NCBI GenBank assembly: GCA_028686145.1
Contig: JAQUCQ010000184.1
Span: forward strand, 1-6,676
Length of the DNA stretch: 6,676 bases
Reading direction: 5' to 3'
Source: Desulfuromonadaceae bacterium
GTDB taxonomy: Bacteria > Desulfobacterota > Desulfuromonadia > Geobacterales > Pseudopelobacteraceae
The position numbers and the translations under genes are program-made. Numbering within the stretch: position 1 is the first letter of the stretch; every line of letters begins with the position of its first letter. Positions 1-5,656 of the stretch are shown piece after piece. The notes beneath the pieces are model-generated. The model did no database searches and was not told the DNA's origin. It saw nothing but the letters and a program-made list of their open reading frames with translations.

Positions 1-682
1 TGGTGAGTTGTTCATCAAGCCCTGTCGATTCGAACCACATATCACTAGTCATTAACAAAAAGGCAGCAGACTCGCTGAAAGTTTCAGGTGTGACACATTC
101 ATGCACATATGATGGCCAGTTTTGTGCAATATGCGTCTCAAGGTTTTCTCGATAGGGAGAGTCTGATATTACCTGATGTGGTACCAAGTATTTTGATGCC
201 AAGAAGAAGGAATTTTGAACATTAAAGGATTGAAAATAGCCGAGTTCTAAATAGTGCCTCAGTTTAGCCATTGTATCAAATGGCATGAAGACGCTTGAAT
301 CCGATAACATGACATATTTGCCTTTGGCGCGTCGCACAATGGCGTTTATAGCGTAATTCTCCAAAAAACTGGTGGCACTATTGCAAGACACAAGCTCGGG
401 TGGAATTATAAGGAATCGTACCAGTTCCCGCGCCTTTTCTGTAAGTTCCAGTGAGGTGCACAATGAGCCTCCCCCCCAATCAGGAACAAGAATTTCCGTT
501 TGCTGCTGTAAACTAAGAAATACAATATTCTCAGCGTATTTATTAAGTACCGTGGATAAACGCCAGGCAAAATTGCTTATATTTGTATCATTGCGGCCTG
601 AAATAATTATTGAAAGAAGATATTTTTTTATTTTTGACTCTAGATATGTGCTATTATTGCCAACTATATCCGACGTCATCAT
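1..682 (-). CDS. GT-A glycosyltransferase, N-terminal part (partial at window edge)
   Basis: Open from the ATG at 682 to the window edge with no stop: 227 residues visible, C-terminus missing. Two ATGs stand in tandem (682 and 679); I chose 682, which has AAGGTG seven bases upstream. The N-terminus carries a beta strand and motif SIIISGRNDT (about 24-33), as in GT2-like enzymes that open with a GRND motif. Next come a second strand (ENIVFLSL, 51-58), then NSATSFLENYAIN and RRAKGKYVMLSDSS (about 101-130), which match the usual 'N-G-ARGEYILxxDxD' nucleotide-binding stretch, with D127 as the likely DXD-like acid. MWFESTGLDE (216-224) resembles the late GT2 'GGFDE' segment. It probably transfers a sugar during assembly of the polysaccharide unit, at the cytoplasmic face of the membrane. 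No signal peptide or membrane segment is seen. The GT2-like fold is fairly sure; donor and acceptor cannot be told. Confidence 0.72.
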   Translation of the reverse strand, partial: MMTSDIVGNNSTYLESKIKKYLLSIIISGRNDTNISNFAWRLSTVLNKYAENIVFLSLQQQTEILVPDWGGGSLCTSLELTEKARELVRFLIIPPELVSCNSATSFLENYAINAIVRRAKGKYVMLSDSSVFMPFDTMAKLRHYLELGYFQSFNVQNSFFLASKYLVPHQVISDSPYRENLETHIAQNWPSYVHECVTPETFSESAAFLLMTSDMWFESTGLDEQLT

Positions 683-800
683 AATTTCACACCTTACCTT
701 GCAATTGCTAATAGCGTAATAAACTGTTTTTAAAAAACAACTAATTAGCTACATATAGTTATCATACAAATTAGATACTATTGCAATTTAACAATAAATT
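683..800. other. AT-rich intergenic spacer between the Nudix and glycosyltransferase genes
   Basis: This is the longest gap between genes of the operon (118 nt) and is extremely AT-rich. It holds a near-perfect palindrome at 725-739 (TGTTTTT, one A, AAAAACA) and the 8-bp palindrome CTAATTAG at 743-750. On the minus strand a TATGAT hexamer lies upstream of the glycosyltransferase, but no -35 element at proper spacing goes with it, so an internal promoter is possible but not shown. No GC-rich terminator hairpin is present, so the glycosyltransferase may still be read through from the upstream genes. Confidence 0.4.
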
Positions 801-1256
801 CTAGAAATAGGTATTAAAGCATTTCAAAAGAGGTGAAGACACTGCCGGATGTAAATTTAACATTAAAATATCGTCAGGTGTTGCCCAAATATAATCATCG
901 TGTGAGTTATCAAGTAAAATATCGCTTATGTTGCTGACACTCAATTGGCAACAAACATTTACTGTATGAACATCAAATTGCATGTCGCCTTGTTGCGTAA
1001 ATATTGTCTCTTCAATTGAAATAATTCTTTCGAAGTTGCATTCAAGGTTGACTTCTTCTCGAGCCTTTCTAATTGTTGCAGACGGGATGAGCTCCCCTTT
1101 AAAAATTCTACCTCCCGGGAACCAGTATAGTCCTTTGGCGGGTTCTTGAGTTCTTTTTAGCAAAAGACATCTTGCGTGATAAATAATAAGGCAATCGACG
1201 CACAATATTGGTAGCACAGCTTGAATTCTTGAGTACTCTTCTTTTGGAATGAGCAT
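801..1256 (-). CDS. gmm: GDP-mannose mannosyl hydrolase-like Nudix hydrolase
   Basis: A 151-residue Nudix protein. The frame is open up to a GTG at 1280, inside the previous gene, but the ATG at 1256 is preferred. From there MLIPKEEYSRIQ...PILCVD lines up end to end with E. coli Gmm/WcaH (MFLRQEDFATVV...PLVSLD, recalled from memory), and AAGG lies nine bases upstream. The Nudix box runs from about G49 to L71 (GGRIFKGE, then RKAREEVNL): E55, R63, E67 and E68 are kept, while the usual RE is RK and the late Gly is Asn. Family-specific residues also align: D21, R35 in LLLKRT, R50 in PGGR, and H119 in HDDYIW, matching the catalytic His124 of E. coli GDPMH. Known members hydrolyse GDP-mannose or GDP-fucose to GDP and the sugar. 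The gene starts 4 nt after the dehydratase stop, so is probably translationally coupled. A GDP-sugar pathway is inferred; exact substrate unproven. Confidence 0.85.
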   Translation of the reverse strand: MLIPKEEYSRIQAVLPILCVDCLIIYHARCLLLKRTQEPAKGLYWFPGGRIFKGELIPSATIRKAREEVNLECNFERIISIEETIFTQQGDMQFDVHTVNVCCQLSVSNISDILLDNSHDDYIWATPDDILMLNLHPAVSSPLLKCFNTYF

Positions 1257-1260
1257 TATT

Positions 1261-2421
1261 TCACGCCTTGAGAAAGTCACGCATTAGAGATGAAAGAATA
1301 TCAAGACGATATTGATCAACAAACTGATTATTTCCTATATAGAACGCATTGCTGTGAAGGAAATCAGCGTTAGGATAATCCGCGGGATTATAAAATTTGC
1401 TCAAAAAAGGCTGGCGAAGCAAGTTTCCACTTATTATAGGACGGGATTCTATGCCAGCCTCTTGAATAATTGCTTGGAACTTCGTTTTGGTGCTTTTTTC
1501 TCTGAACAAAAAGGGCAAAACAAATGAAGAAGTCCCAGGAATGTCCAGCAATATAAGTTGATCTTCATATGCTGAACAAATATTTATGAACTCTAAATAA
1601 TTTTTATTGCGTTGGGCTATGAATGAATTAATTTGTAACAACTGAGCAAGGCCAAGTACGGCATTGAACTCAGTATTTCTCACATTAAAACCATCTGTAA
1701 GGAACAAGAAGTTAAAATCGACATCTCGATATAACTCTTTTAACTTTTCATGGTACTTTGCCGGCAACTCTCGTGCTAATCCATGAGATCGCTTTAAAAT
1801 AAACAACTTGTATAATTCTTCATTATTGGTACATATCATGCCACCTTCTACCGTTGTCATGTGGTGTCCCCAGTAGAAGCTGAATGAACCTGCAACACCA
1901 TGGTTACCCACCTTTGAACCGTTTGCCATGGCACCTTGAGATTCACAGCAATCTTCCAAAATGACAATATTTCGATCTTCAATAATATTCTTTAGTTTTT
2001 CAATATTAGCTGGAAAGCCCAACAAGTGAGCCACAAATATGGCACGTGTTTTACTTGTAATCTTAGAGCATATTTTTTCATAATCCATCGACATGTCAGA
2101 TAAGTTTGCATCAACGAAAACAGGTGTTAACCCGAATTGTATAACCGGCGTAATTGTGGTCGGCCAAGTTACCACTGGAACAATTATTTCATCACCATCG
2201 CTCCAACCGTAATACTCTTTTGCAGCATTCACCATAAGTAAATTGGCTGAACTCCCTGAATTAACATATACACAATATTCACAGCCCTGCCACTTTGCGA
2301 ATGCAGCCTCAAACTCAGCAACTTTAGTAAATTGCGTAAATCTGTTGGTCTCTTTAATAAAAGAAACTAGCAGATCAAGATCTGAACTATTGATAACGTT
2401 CTCTTGGAGTTTCCAAAACAT
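1261..2421 (-). CDS. ColD-like PLP-dependent nucleotide-sugar 3-dehydratase (DegT/DnrJ/EryC1 fold)
   Basis: A 386-residue protein of full family length. The ATG at 2421 has GGGGGA seven bases upstream. Fold type I landmarks appear in order: cofactor-phosphate motif NSGSSANLL (54-62), VVTWPTT (83-89), ED at 156-157 for the PLP ring nitrogen, and SFSFYWGHHMTTVEGGM (179-195). In aminotransferases the latter reads SFSFYPTKNLTTGEGG, with Lys forming the Schiff base; here H186 occupies that place. Histidine there marks the dehydratases ColD (GDP-4-keto-6-deoxymannose 3-dehydratase, colitose pathway) and E1/DdhC (CDP sugar). The C-terminal IESRPIISGN (about 324-333) and FYIGNNQ resemble ColD (IECRPIVTGN, FVGNHQ, recalled from memory). 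The likely reaction removes the C3 hydroxyl from a 4-keto-6-deoxy sugar, using PLP with glutamate as amino donor. It should not be annotated as a plain aminotransferase. The Gmm-like neighbour favours a GDP-linked substrate. The fold and Lys-to-His change are seen; the substrate is inferred. Confidence 0.85.
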   Translation of the reverse strand: MFWKLQENVINSSDLDLLVSFIKETNRFTQFTKVAEFEAAFAKWQGCEYCVYVNSGSSANLLMVNAAKEYYGWSDGDEIIVPVVTWPTTITPVIQFGLTPVFVDANLSDMSMDYEKICSKITSKTRAIFVAHLLGFPANIEKLKNIIEDRNIVILEDCCESQGAMANGSKVGNHGVAGSFSFYWGHHMTTVEGGMICTNNEELYKLFILKRSHGLARELPAKYHEKLKELYRDVDFNFLFLTDGFNVRNTEFNAVLGLAQLLQINSFIAQRNKNYLEFINICSAYEDQLILLDIPGTSSFVLPFLFREKSTKTKFQAIIQEAGIESRPIISGNLLRQPFLSKFYNPADYPNADFLHSNAFYIGNNQFVDQYRLDILSSLMRDFLKA

Positions 2422-2448
2422 AAGCTATTCCCCCGAACTGGTATTATT

Positions 2449-3480
2449 TTATAATGAATACAGAGCCTTTTGCCATTCAATGGTTTGTTCGAGTCCCTTA
2501 TCAAAAGGCATGTACTTAATTTTTTTGAAGTCACGCTCTACCAAACTCATATCGAGAAAAACATCATCTGGCGCTCCACCAAGTTCTTGCGAAATATCGG
2601 GAAACTGTACGGGCTTACCCAAATAAGCACCCACTTTTTGAGCCAATTCAGCAATAGTTGTTCTTGAAAAGCCACCAACGTTGTAAATTGGTTCCTTCCC
2701 TCGAAGCAGGATATGAAAAAGTATTTCAACTGTATCTGAAACATAACAATAGGTTCTTTTAGCAGACCCCGAATCCTGAAGAGTAATTTTATTTTGCGTT
2801 ATTCCTCGCTCAATGAACTTATTTAACACACGACAATCATGCGGTTTAGTTCCAGGACCGTATGCAAGAGACACCCTTGCAGAGCTTGCATTTACACCGC
2901 GGTTTCGAAAAGCATTACATATGGCTTCACCGCATCGCTTCCCCTCGATATAGCACGAACGTGGATGAGTGGTGTTCGTCACACCTATTTGCGTTTCTTG
3001 GTATGGTGGGGCAGGAAGACCACTATAAATTTCACTACTGCTCAAAAAGAGGAATCGACCTGATATATTGAGTTTTTCAAACAACGCCATCGTAACAGAA
3101 GTATTAATATTGATTGTCTTAACTGGGTCTTCCATAAATCGCCCAGGCTGACCGTAACCAGCAGCATGAATGATAAAGTCAAATTTATTAAGCTTCTGTA
3201 CAAAACAAGTGTTTGTTATGTCACCAATGATTATCTTTGCGCCCTCAAAATCCAAAAATGCCTTAAATGAATTAGTAGGCTCTGATTGGACAAGCGCTGT
3301 TACACAAATAGGTATTGGGTTGCGTCTTGAAAATTCGCGCAAGGTAGCAAGTATATATGTTCCAATCAAGCCGGAAGCACCGGTCAACAATACGCTTTTG
3401 CCTGCAACGCCATCAAGGGGGGCGTCCGCCAAAATCCTATTAGCATCATCTTCTATTATTGAAATCAATCTATTGTCCAT
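2449..3480 (-). CDS. Extended SDR nucleotide-sugar epimerase/dehydratase/reductase, UXS-like subgroup
   Basis: A 343-residue extended short-chain dehydrogenase. The Rossmann NAD(P) motif TGASGLIG is at about 33-40. The acidic residue of GDIT lies near 85-88, HAAG at about 104-107, LSSSEIYS at about 145-152, and the catalytic YIEGK at about 176-180. The YxEGKRxxEA stretch, followed by DCRVLNKFI and RTYCYVSD, is closest in style to UDP-glucuronate decarboxylase and dTDP-glucose 4,6-dehydratase relatives. The Glu after SSS could act as a catalytic base as in those enzymes, so a dehydratase role cannot be excluded. The start at 3480 overlaps the end of the transketolase C-subunit by 11 nt, indicating translational coupling, and the dehydratase gene follows after 27 nt. 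In context it probably reduces or epimerises a keto sugar intermediate, the role of ColC in colitose or YerF in yersiniose synthesis (inference). Family is sure; the reaction is not. Confidence 0.8.
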   Translation of the reverse strand: MDNRLISIIEDDANRILADAPLDGVAGKSVLLTGASGLIGTYILATLREFSRRNPIPICVTALVQSEPTNSFKAFLDFEGAKIIIGDITNTCFVQKLNKFDFIIHAAGYGQPGRFMEDPVKTININTSVTMALFEKLNISGRFLFLSSSEIYSGLPAPPYQETQIGVTNTTHPRSCYIEGKRCGEAICNAFRNRGVNASSARVSLAYGPGTKPHDCRVLNKFIERGITQNKITLQDSGSAKRTYCYVSDTVEILFHILLRGKEPIYNVGGFSRTTIAELAQKVGAYLGKPVQFPDISQELGGAPDDVFLDMSLVERDFKKIKYMPFDKGLEQTIEWQKALYSL

Positions 3481-4363
3481 TAATCAATGCCTCAAGTTTT
3501 GTTCGAATATTTTGAGAGGAAAAACCGATATATTCATCGTGTTCCTCGGCATGGCCATAATTTGTCAGAAATTCATGTGGGACACCAACAAAATCAATAA
3601 CCACCGGACGCGGTTTTAGAGCCTGCATAACCTGATAGGCCAGAGTCCCTGCATAAAAAGGCTCAACAATTAAAATTTTGCCCGAAGCAGCCGCATTTTC
3701 GCGTAATGTCAACTTATCAAATGGAGATACGGTGGAATAATAAAGTAGACCAACATCGAGCCCCTCAATTGCAGGAAAAATATGCTTTAACACCGGACCA
3801 ACAGCTACTATGGTTGCAGCATTCCCGGTTTGCAAGACACACGCTTTACCAAAGGTGACTTCCTGAGATTCAGAGTTTTCGCGTTCACTTAATCTATAAT
3901 ATGTAGGGTTACCATTTGAATAGGCTTGATGAAAAAGCGTGTCAAATTCACCAGAAGTGCCGGGGACAACAATTTCCATCCCTGGAATACTTTGGAGAGC
4001 CCCCACATCCCCTGGACAATGATGAGTGCATCCAAGTGACGCGTAATCATAAGACGCCCCAACACTGACAAAGTTTCCACCTAACCGTTGATAACCAAAA
4101 TCAATTTTTAGCTGTTCAAAACTTCGCTCAACTAAAAATGGAGCTATTGTGTGTACAATTGGTATATTATCCGACTTTGCCAGTCCTGCTGCCAAACTTA
4201 TTGTTGCTTGTTCAAGAATTCCTATGTTGAATACCCTTGATGAGTGTTTCTCAAAAGCACGTTTAAAACCAAACACTCCTATATCGCCTAGTAAAAGAAC
4301 CAACTTTTCATCACACGACAAAAGCTGTTCAACAGTTTGGACAAATTGTTTCCTCATACCCAT
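3470..4363 (-). CDS. Split transketolase, C-terminal (pyrimidine-binding and C-domain) subunit
   Basis: About 297 residues. The frame is open further upstream to an ATG at 4432, but that would overlap the N-subunit by 104 nt. The ATG at 4363 has AGGAG seven bases upstream and starts just where homology should begin (MGMRKQFVQTVEQLL), so it is preferred. The pyrimidine domain shows GDIG (26-29), then FNIGILEQATISLAAGLA (45-62), where E51 is the conserved Glu that activates the thiamine aminopyrimidine. APFLVERSFEQLKIDFGYQ (74-92) and THHCPGDVGAL (113-123) follow, as in transketolases. The last third (from about VTFGKACVLQTG) is the transketolase C-terminal domain. It should pair with the adjacent N-subunit; active sites in this family form between the two domains. 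It overlaps the N-subunit by 35 nt and the SDR gene by 11 nt. Assignment to split transketolases is sure; the physiological substrate is not. Confidence 0.88.
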   Translation of the reverse strand: MGMRKQFVQTVEQLLSCDEKLVLLLGDIGVFGFKRAFEKHSSRVFNIGILEQATISLAAGLAKSDNIPIVHTIAPFLVERSFEQLKIDFGYQRLGGNFVSVGASYDYASLGCTHHCPGDVGALQSIPGMEIVVPGTSGEFDTLFHQAYSNGNPTYYRLSERENSESQEVTFGKACVLQTGNAATIVAVGPVLKHIFPAIEGLDVGLLYYSTVSPFDKLTLRENAAASGKILIVEPFYAGTLAYQVMQALKPRPVVIDFVGVPHEFLTNYGHAEEHDEYIGFSSQNIRTKLEALINGQ

Positions 4364-5138
4364 CCCTGAGCTCCTCGCAAATTTCTTTAAACTCCTCTTC
4401 AGTAGGCGACCTATGATGCCAAGCAGGTTCATTTTCCATACGCTTCACCCCAAAACCTTTGATAGTCTCAGCAACTATTATTTTCGGGCGATCCACTGTT
4501 TGAACACTTAAAGCATCATAGATTTCATTATGATCATGACCATTAATGATGGTTGCTTGCCAGCCGAATGCAGTAAACTTTTCAGCCAGATTTCCAACCT
4601 TCAGGGCGCGATCAGTGGAGTGGTTGTAATCAACAATGCAACAAAGATTTGAAAGTCTGTAATGAGCCGCCAACAGCGCTGACTCCCAAACAGTCCCTTC
4701 ATTAGATTCTCCATCCCCAATTAGGCAGAAAACTCGACCATCCAATTGACGAATTTTTGCCCCAAGAGCTAATCCAACCGCCACAGGCAACCCATGGCCA
4801 AGAGAACCCGTAGACGCCTCTATTCCAGGAATTTTGTTACAATCTGGATGTCCACCCAATATACTGTGATACTTACAAAAGTCCTTAAGATTTTCTGAGT
4901 CAAAAAAACCTTTTGCTGCCAATACGGCATATAAGCCCAATGAAGCATGCCCTTTGCTGAGAATAAATCTATCTGGCGCGACATCATTAGATTGATATTG
5001 GCCAAGCCTCATAACGCGATCATACAAAACCCAAATAATATCTAAAACTGACAATGAGCTCGGTATATGCCCTTCACCAGCTAAATGCGCAGTCAATATA
5101 ATGTTACGTTTCATGTCATTAATTATTTTATTATTCAC
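4329..5138 (-). CDS. Split transketolase, N-terminal (ThDP-binding) subunit
   Basis: A 269-residue protein holding only the N-terminal domain of transketolase, which in the single-chain enzyme is part of about 650 residues. The start is a GTG at 5138 with GAGAGG five bases upstream; the in-frame ATG at 5114 lacks a good ribosome site. Visible residues: H24 in GEGHIPSSLS, H64 in LSKGHAS, GGHPD (95-99), STGSLGHGL (109-117), and the ThDP/metal motif GDGESNEG (141-148) ending in N172 of VDYN. ETIKGFGV (224-231) is also typical. With its partner it would move a two-carbon ketol unit from a ketose donor to an acceptor, using thiamine diphosphate and a divalent metal. Split transketolases of this size occur in archaea and in secondary-metabolite and surface-sugar clusters. 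Placement as first gene of an operon with sugar-modifying enzymes suggests a dedicated pathway role, not central metabolism (inference). Confidence 0.9.
   Translation of the reverse strand: MNNKIINDMKRNIILTAHLAGEGHIPSSLSVLDIIWVLYDRVMRLGQYQSNDVAPDRFILSKGHASLGLYAVLAAKGFFDSENLKDFCKYHSILGGHPDCNKIPGIEASTGSLGHGLPVAVGLALGAKIRQLDGRVFCLIGDGESNEGTVWESALLAAHYRLSNLCCIVDYNHSTDRALKVGNLAEKFTAFGWQATIINGHDHNEIYDALSVQTVDRPKIIVAETIKGFGVKRMENEPAWHHRSPTEEEFKEICEELRDGYEETICPNC
4371..4375 (-). promoter_or_regulatory. Ribosome binding site deciding the transketolase C-subunit start
   Basis: The minus strand reads AGGAG, then seven bases (CTCAGGG), then ATG at 4363. It lies inside the end of the N-subunit gene. This strong site decides against the longer reading from 4432 and suggests the two subunits are translated in a coupled way, which suits a protein needed in equal amounts with its partner. 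Confidence 0.75.
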
Positions 5139-5211
5139 TATTACCTCTCAGTTGTATCTGATATGATTTTATCATCCCAAATCACGGATTGGAGTGGTTT
5201 CGTTTTGAAAC
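5139..5211. other. Upstream region of the sugar operon; ribosome site but no clear promoter
   Basis: The minus strand has a ribosome site GAGAGG at 5144-5149, five bases before the GTG start of the transketolase N-subunit. Further up is an AT-rich stretch with a short hairpin-like ATGAT-AAA-ATCAT. No -35/-10 pair at good spacing stands out and no JUMPstart/ops element is seen. Either the promoter is weak or unusual, or the operon was once read from genes further right that the IS insertions have separated from it. Confidence 0.45.
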
Positions 5212-5638
5212 ATGAGTACAAGTCGTTCTTTTGCTAATCATTTACAACTCTCCCAAGTTGGTAGGACGCGACCAGGTTCGTCGCCTGATACTGTTGATGG
5301 AGATTTAGCCTCTGTTTCGCACAACTCGGTATCTCCGGAACCCCAGGTATCCTATCATCGATAGGCCAAAACTAGTCTGAACGATCGATGTCACGTACAT
5401 TTCAATGGCCAGGGGACTCGTATACCTTATAGCCATCATAGATTGACAGAACAGAAAAGTATTCTCCTGGTGGCTGTCCAACACCCTGGATACTTGTTTC
5501 TGTGTTGAGGCCTCAAAGAGGCACTACTCAAATATGGTGCCCCAGAGATTTTCAATAGCAACCAAGTATCCCAATTATAAGCGAGGCATTCACCTCTGTG
5601 TTGAAACAGCGGGACATCAAAATCAGCATGGATGGCGA
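5212..5638 (+). pseudogene. Decayed IS3-family OrfB transposase relic, interrupted by the neighbouring IS
   Basis: No open frame survives, but pieces of an IS3-family integrase-type transposase appear in order on the plus strand across shifting frames: SRSFANHLQLSQ (from 5218), VGRDQVRRLILLMEI (5261), SVSPEPQ (about 5326), DVTYISMARGLVYLIAIID (5387-5443), SNTLDTCFCVEA (about 5477), LKEALLKYGAPEIFNSNQ (5512), SEAFTSVLKQRDIKISMDG (5580-5636). In-frame stops lie at 5306 (TAG), 5378 (TGA) and 5444 (TGA); both TGAs sit where family members have Trp. At least three frameshifts are needed. The first catalytic Asp is kept (D of DVTYI), while the second is Asn (NSNQ where NTDQ is usual), so it was inactive even apart from the stops. 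The part with the catalytic Glu would lie beyond 5638, where the other IS cuts in. Both outer ends of this older element are unidentified. It belongs to a different IS3 subgroup from its neighbour. Confidence 0.82.
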
Positions 5639-5656
5639 TGACGTTCCCCCGCTGTT
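5639..5656. repeat. Terminal inverted repeat of the IS407-like element (orfB-side end)
   Basis: TGACGTTCCCCCGCTGTT starts exactly where homology to the older transposase relic ends. The 5'-TG terminal dinucleotide and the C run match IS3/IS407-family ends. The partner repeat lies beyond 6676, so the exact length cannot be fixed here. Confidence 0.65.

Noticed and set aside
372..719. Plus-strand open frame of 115 codons
   Set aside because: It lies opposite the glycosyltransferase frame, which has clear family motifs; its own translation is low-complexity and resembles nothing.
725..739. AT-only palindrome as a terminator or operator
   Set aside because: It has no GC stem and only a one-base centre, so it would be a poor terminator; in such AT-rich DNA it may be chance, and no regulator is known to bind it.
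1257..1280. GTG start at 1280 for the Nudix gene
   Set aside because: The ATG at 1256 aligns with the first residue of E. coli Gmm and has its own ribosome site.
1312..3619. Several plus-strand frames (for example 2243-2626 and 3170-3619) over the dehydratase and SDR genes
   Set aside because: They are antisense shadows of well-supported genes, without ribosome sites or recognisable motifs.
4364..4432. Longer N-terminus for the transketolase C-subunit
   Set aside because: The added residues are basic and unlike the family, would overlap the N-subunit by 104 nt, and the ATG at 4363 has a strong AGGAG seven bases upstream.
5378..5446. TGA at two conserved Trp positions in the relic, suggesting TGA read as tryptophan
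   Set aside because: The dehydratase and the transketolase N-subunit end at TGA, Trp is TGG elsewhere, and the relic also has a TAG stop and frameshifts, so simple decay explains it.
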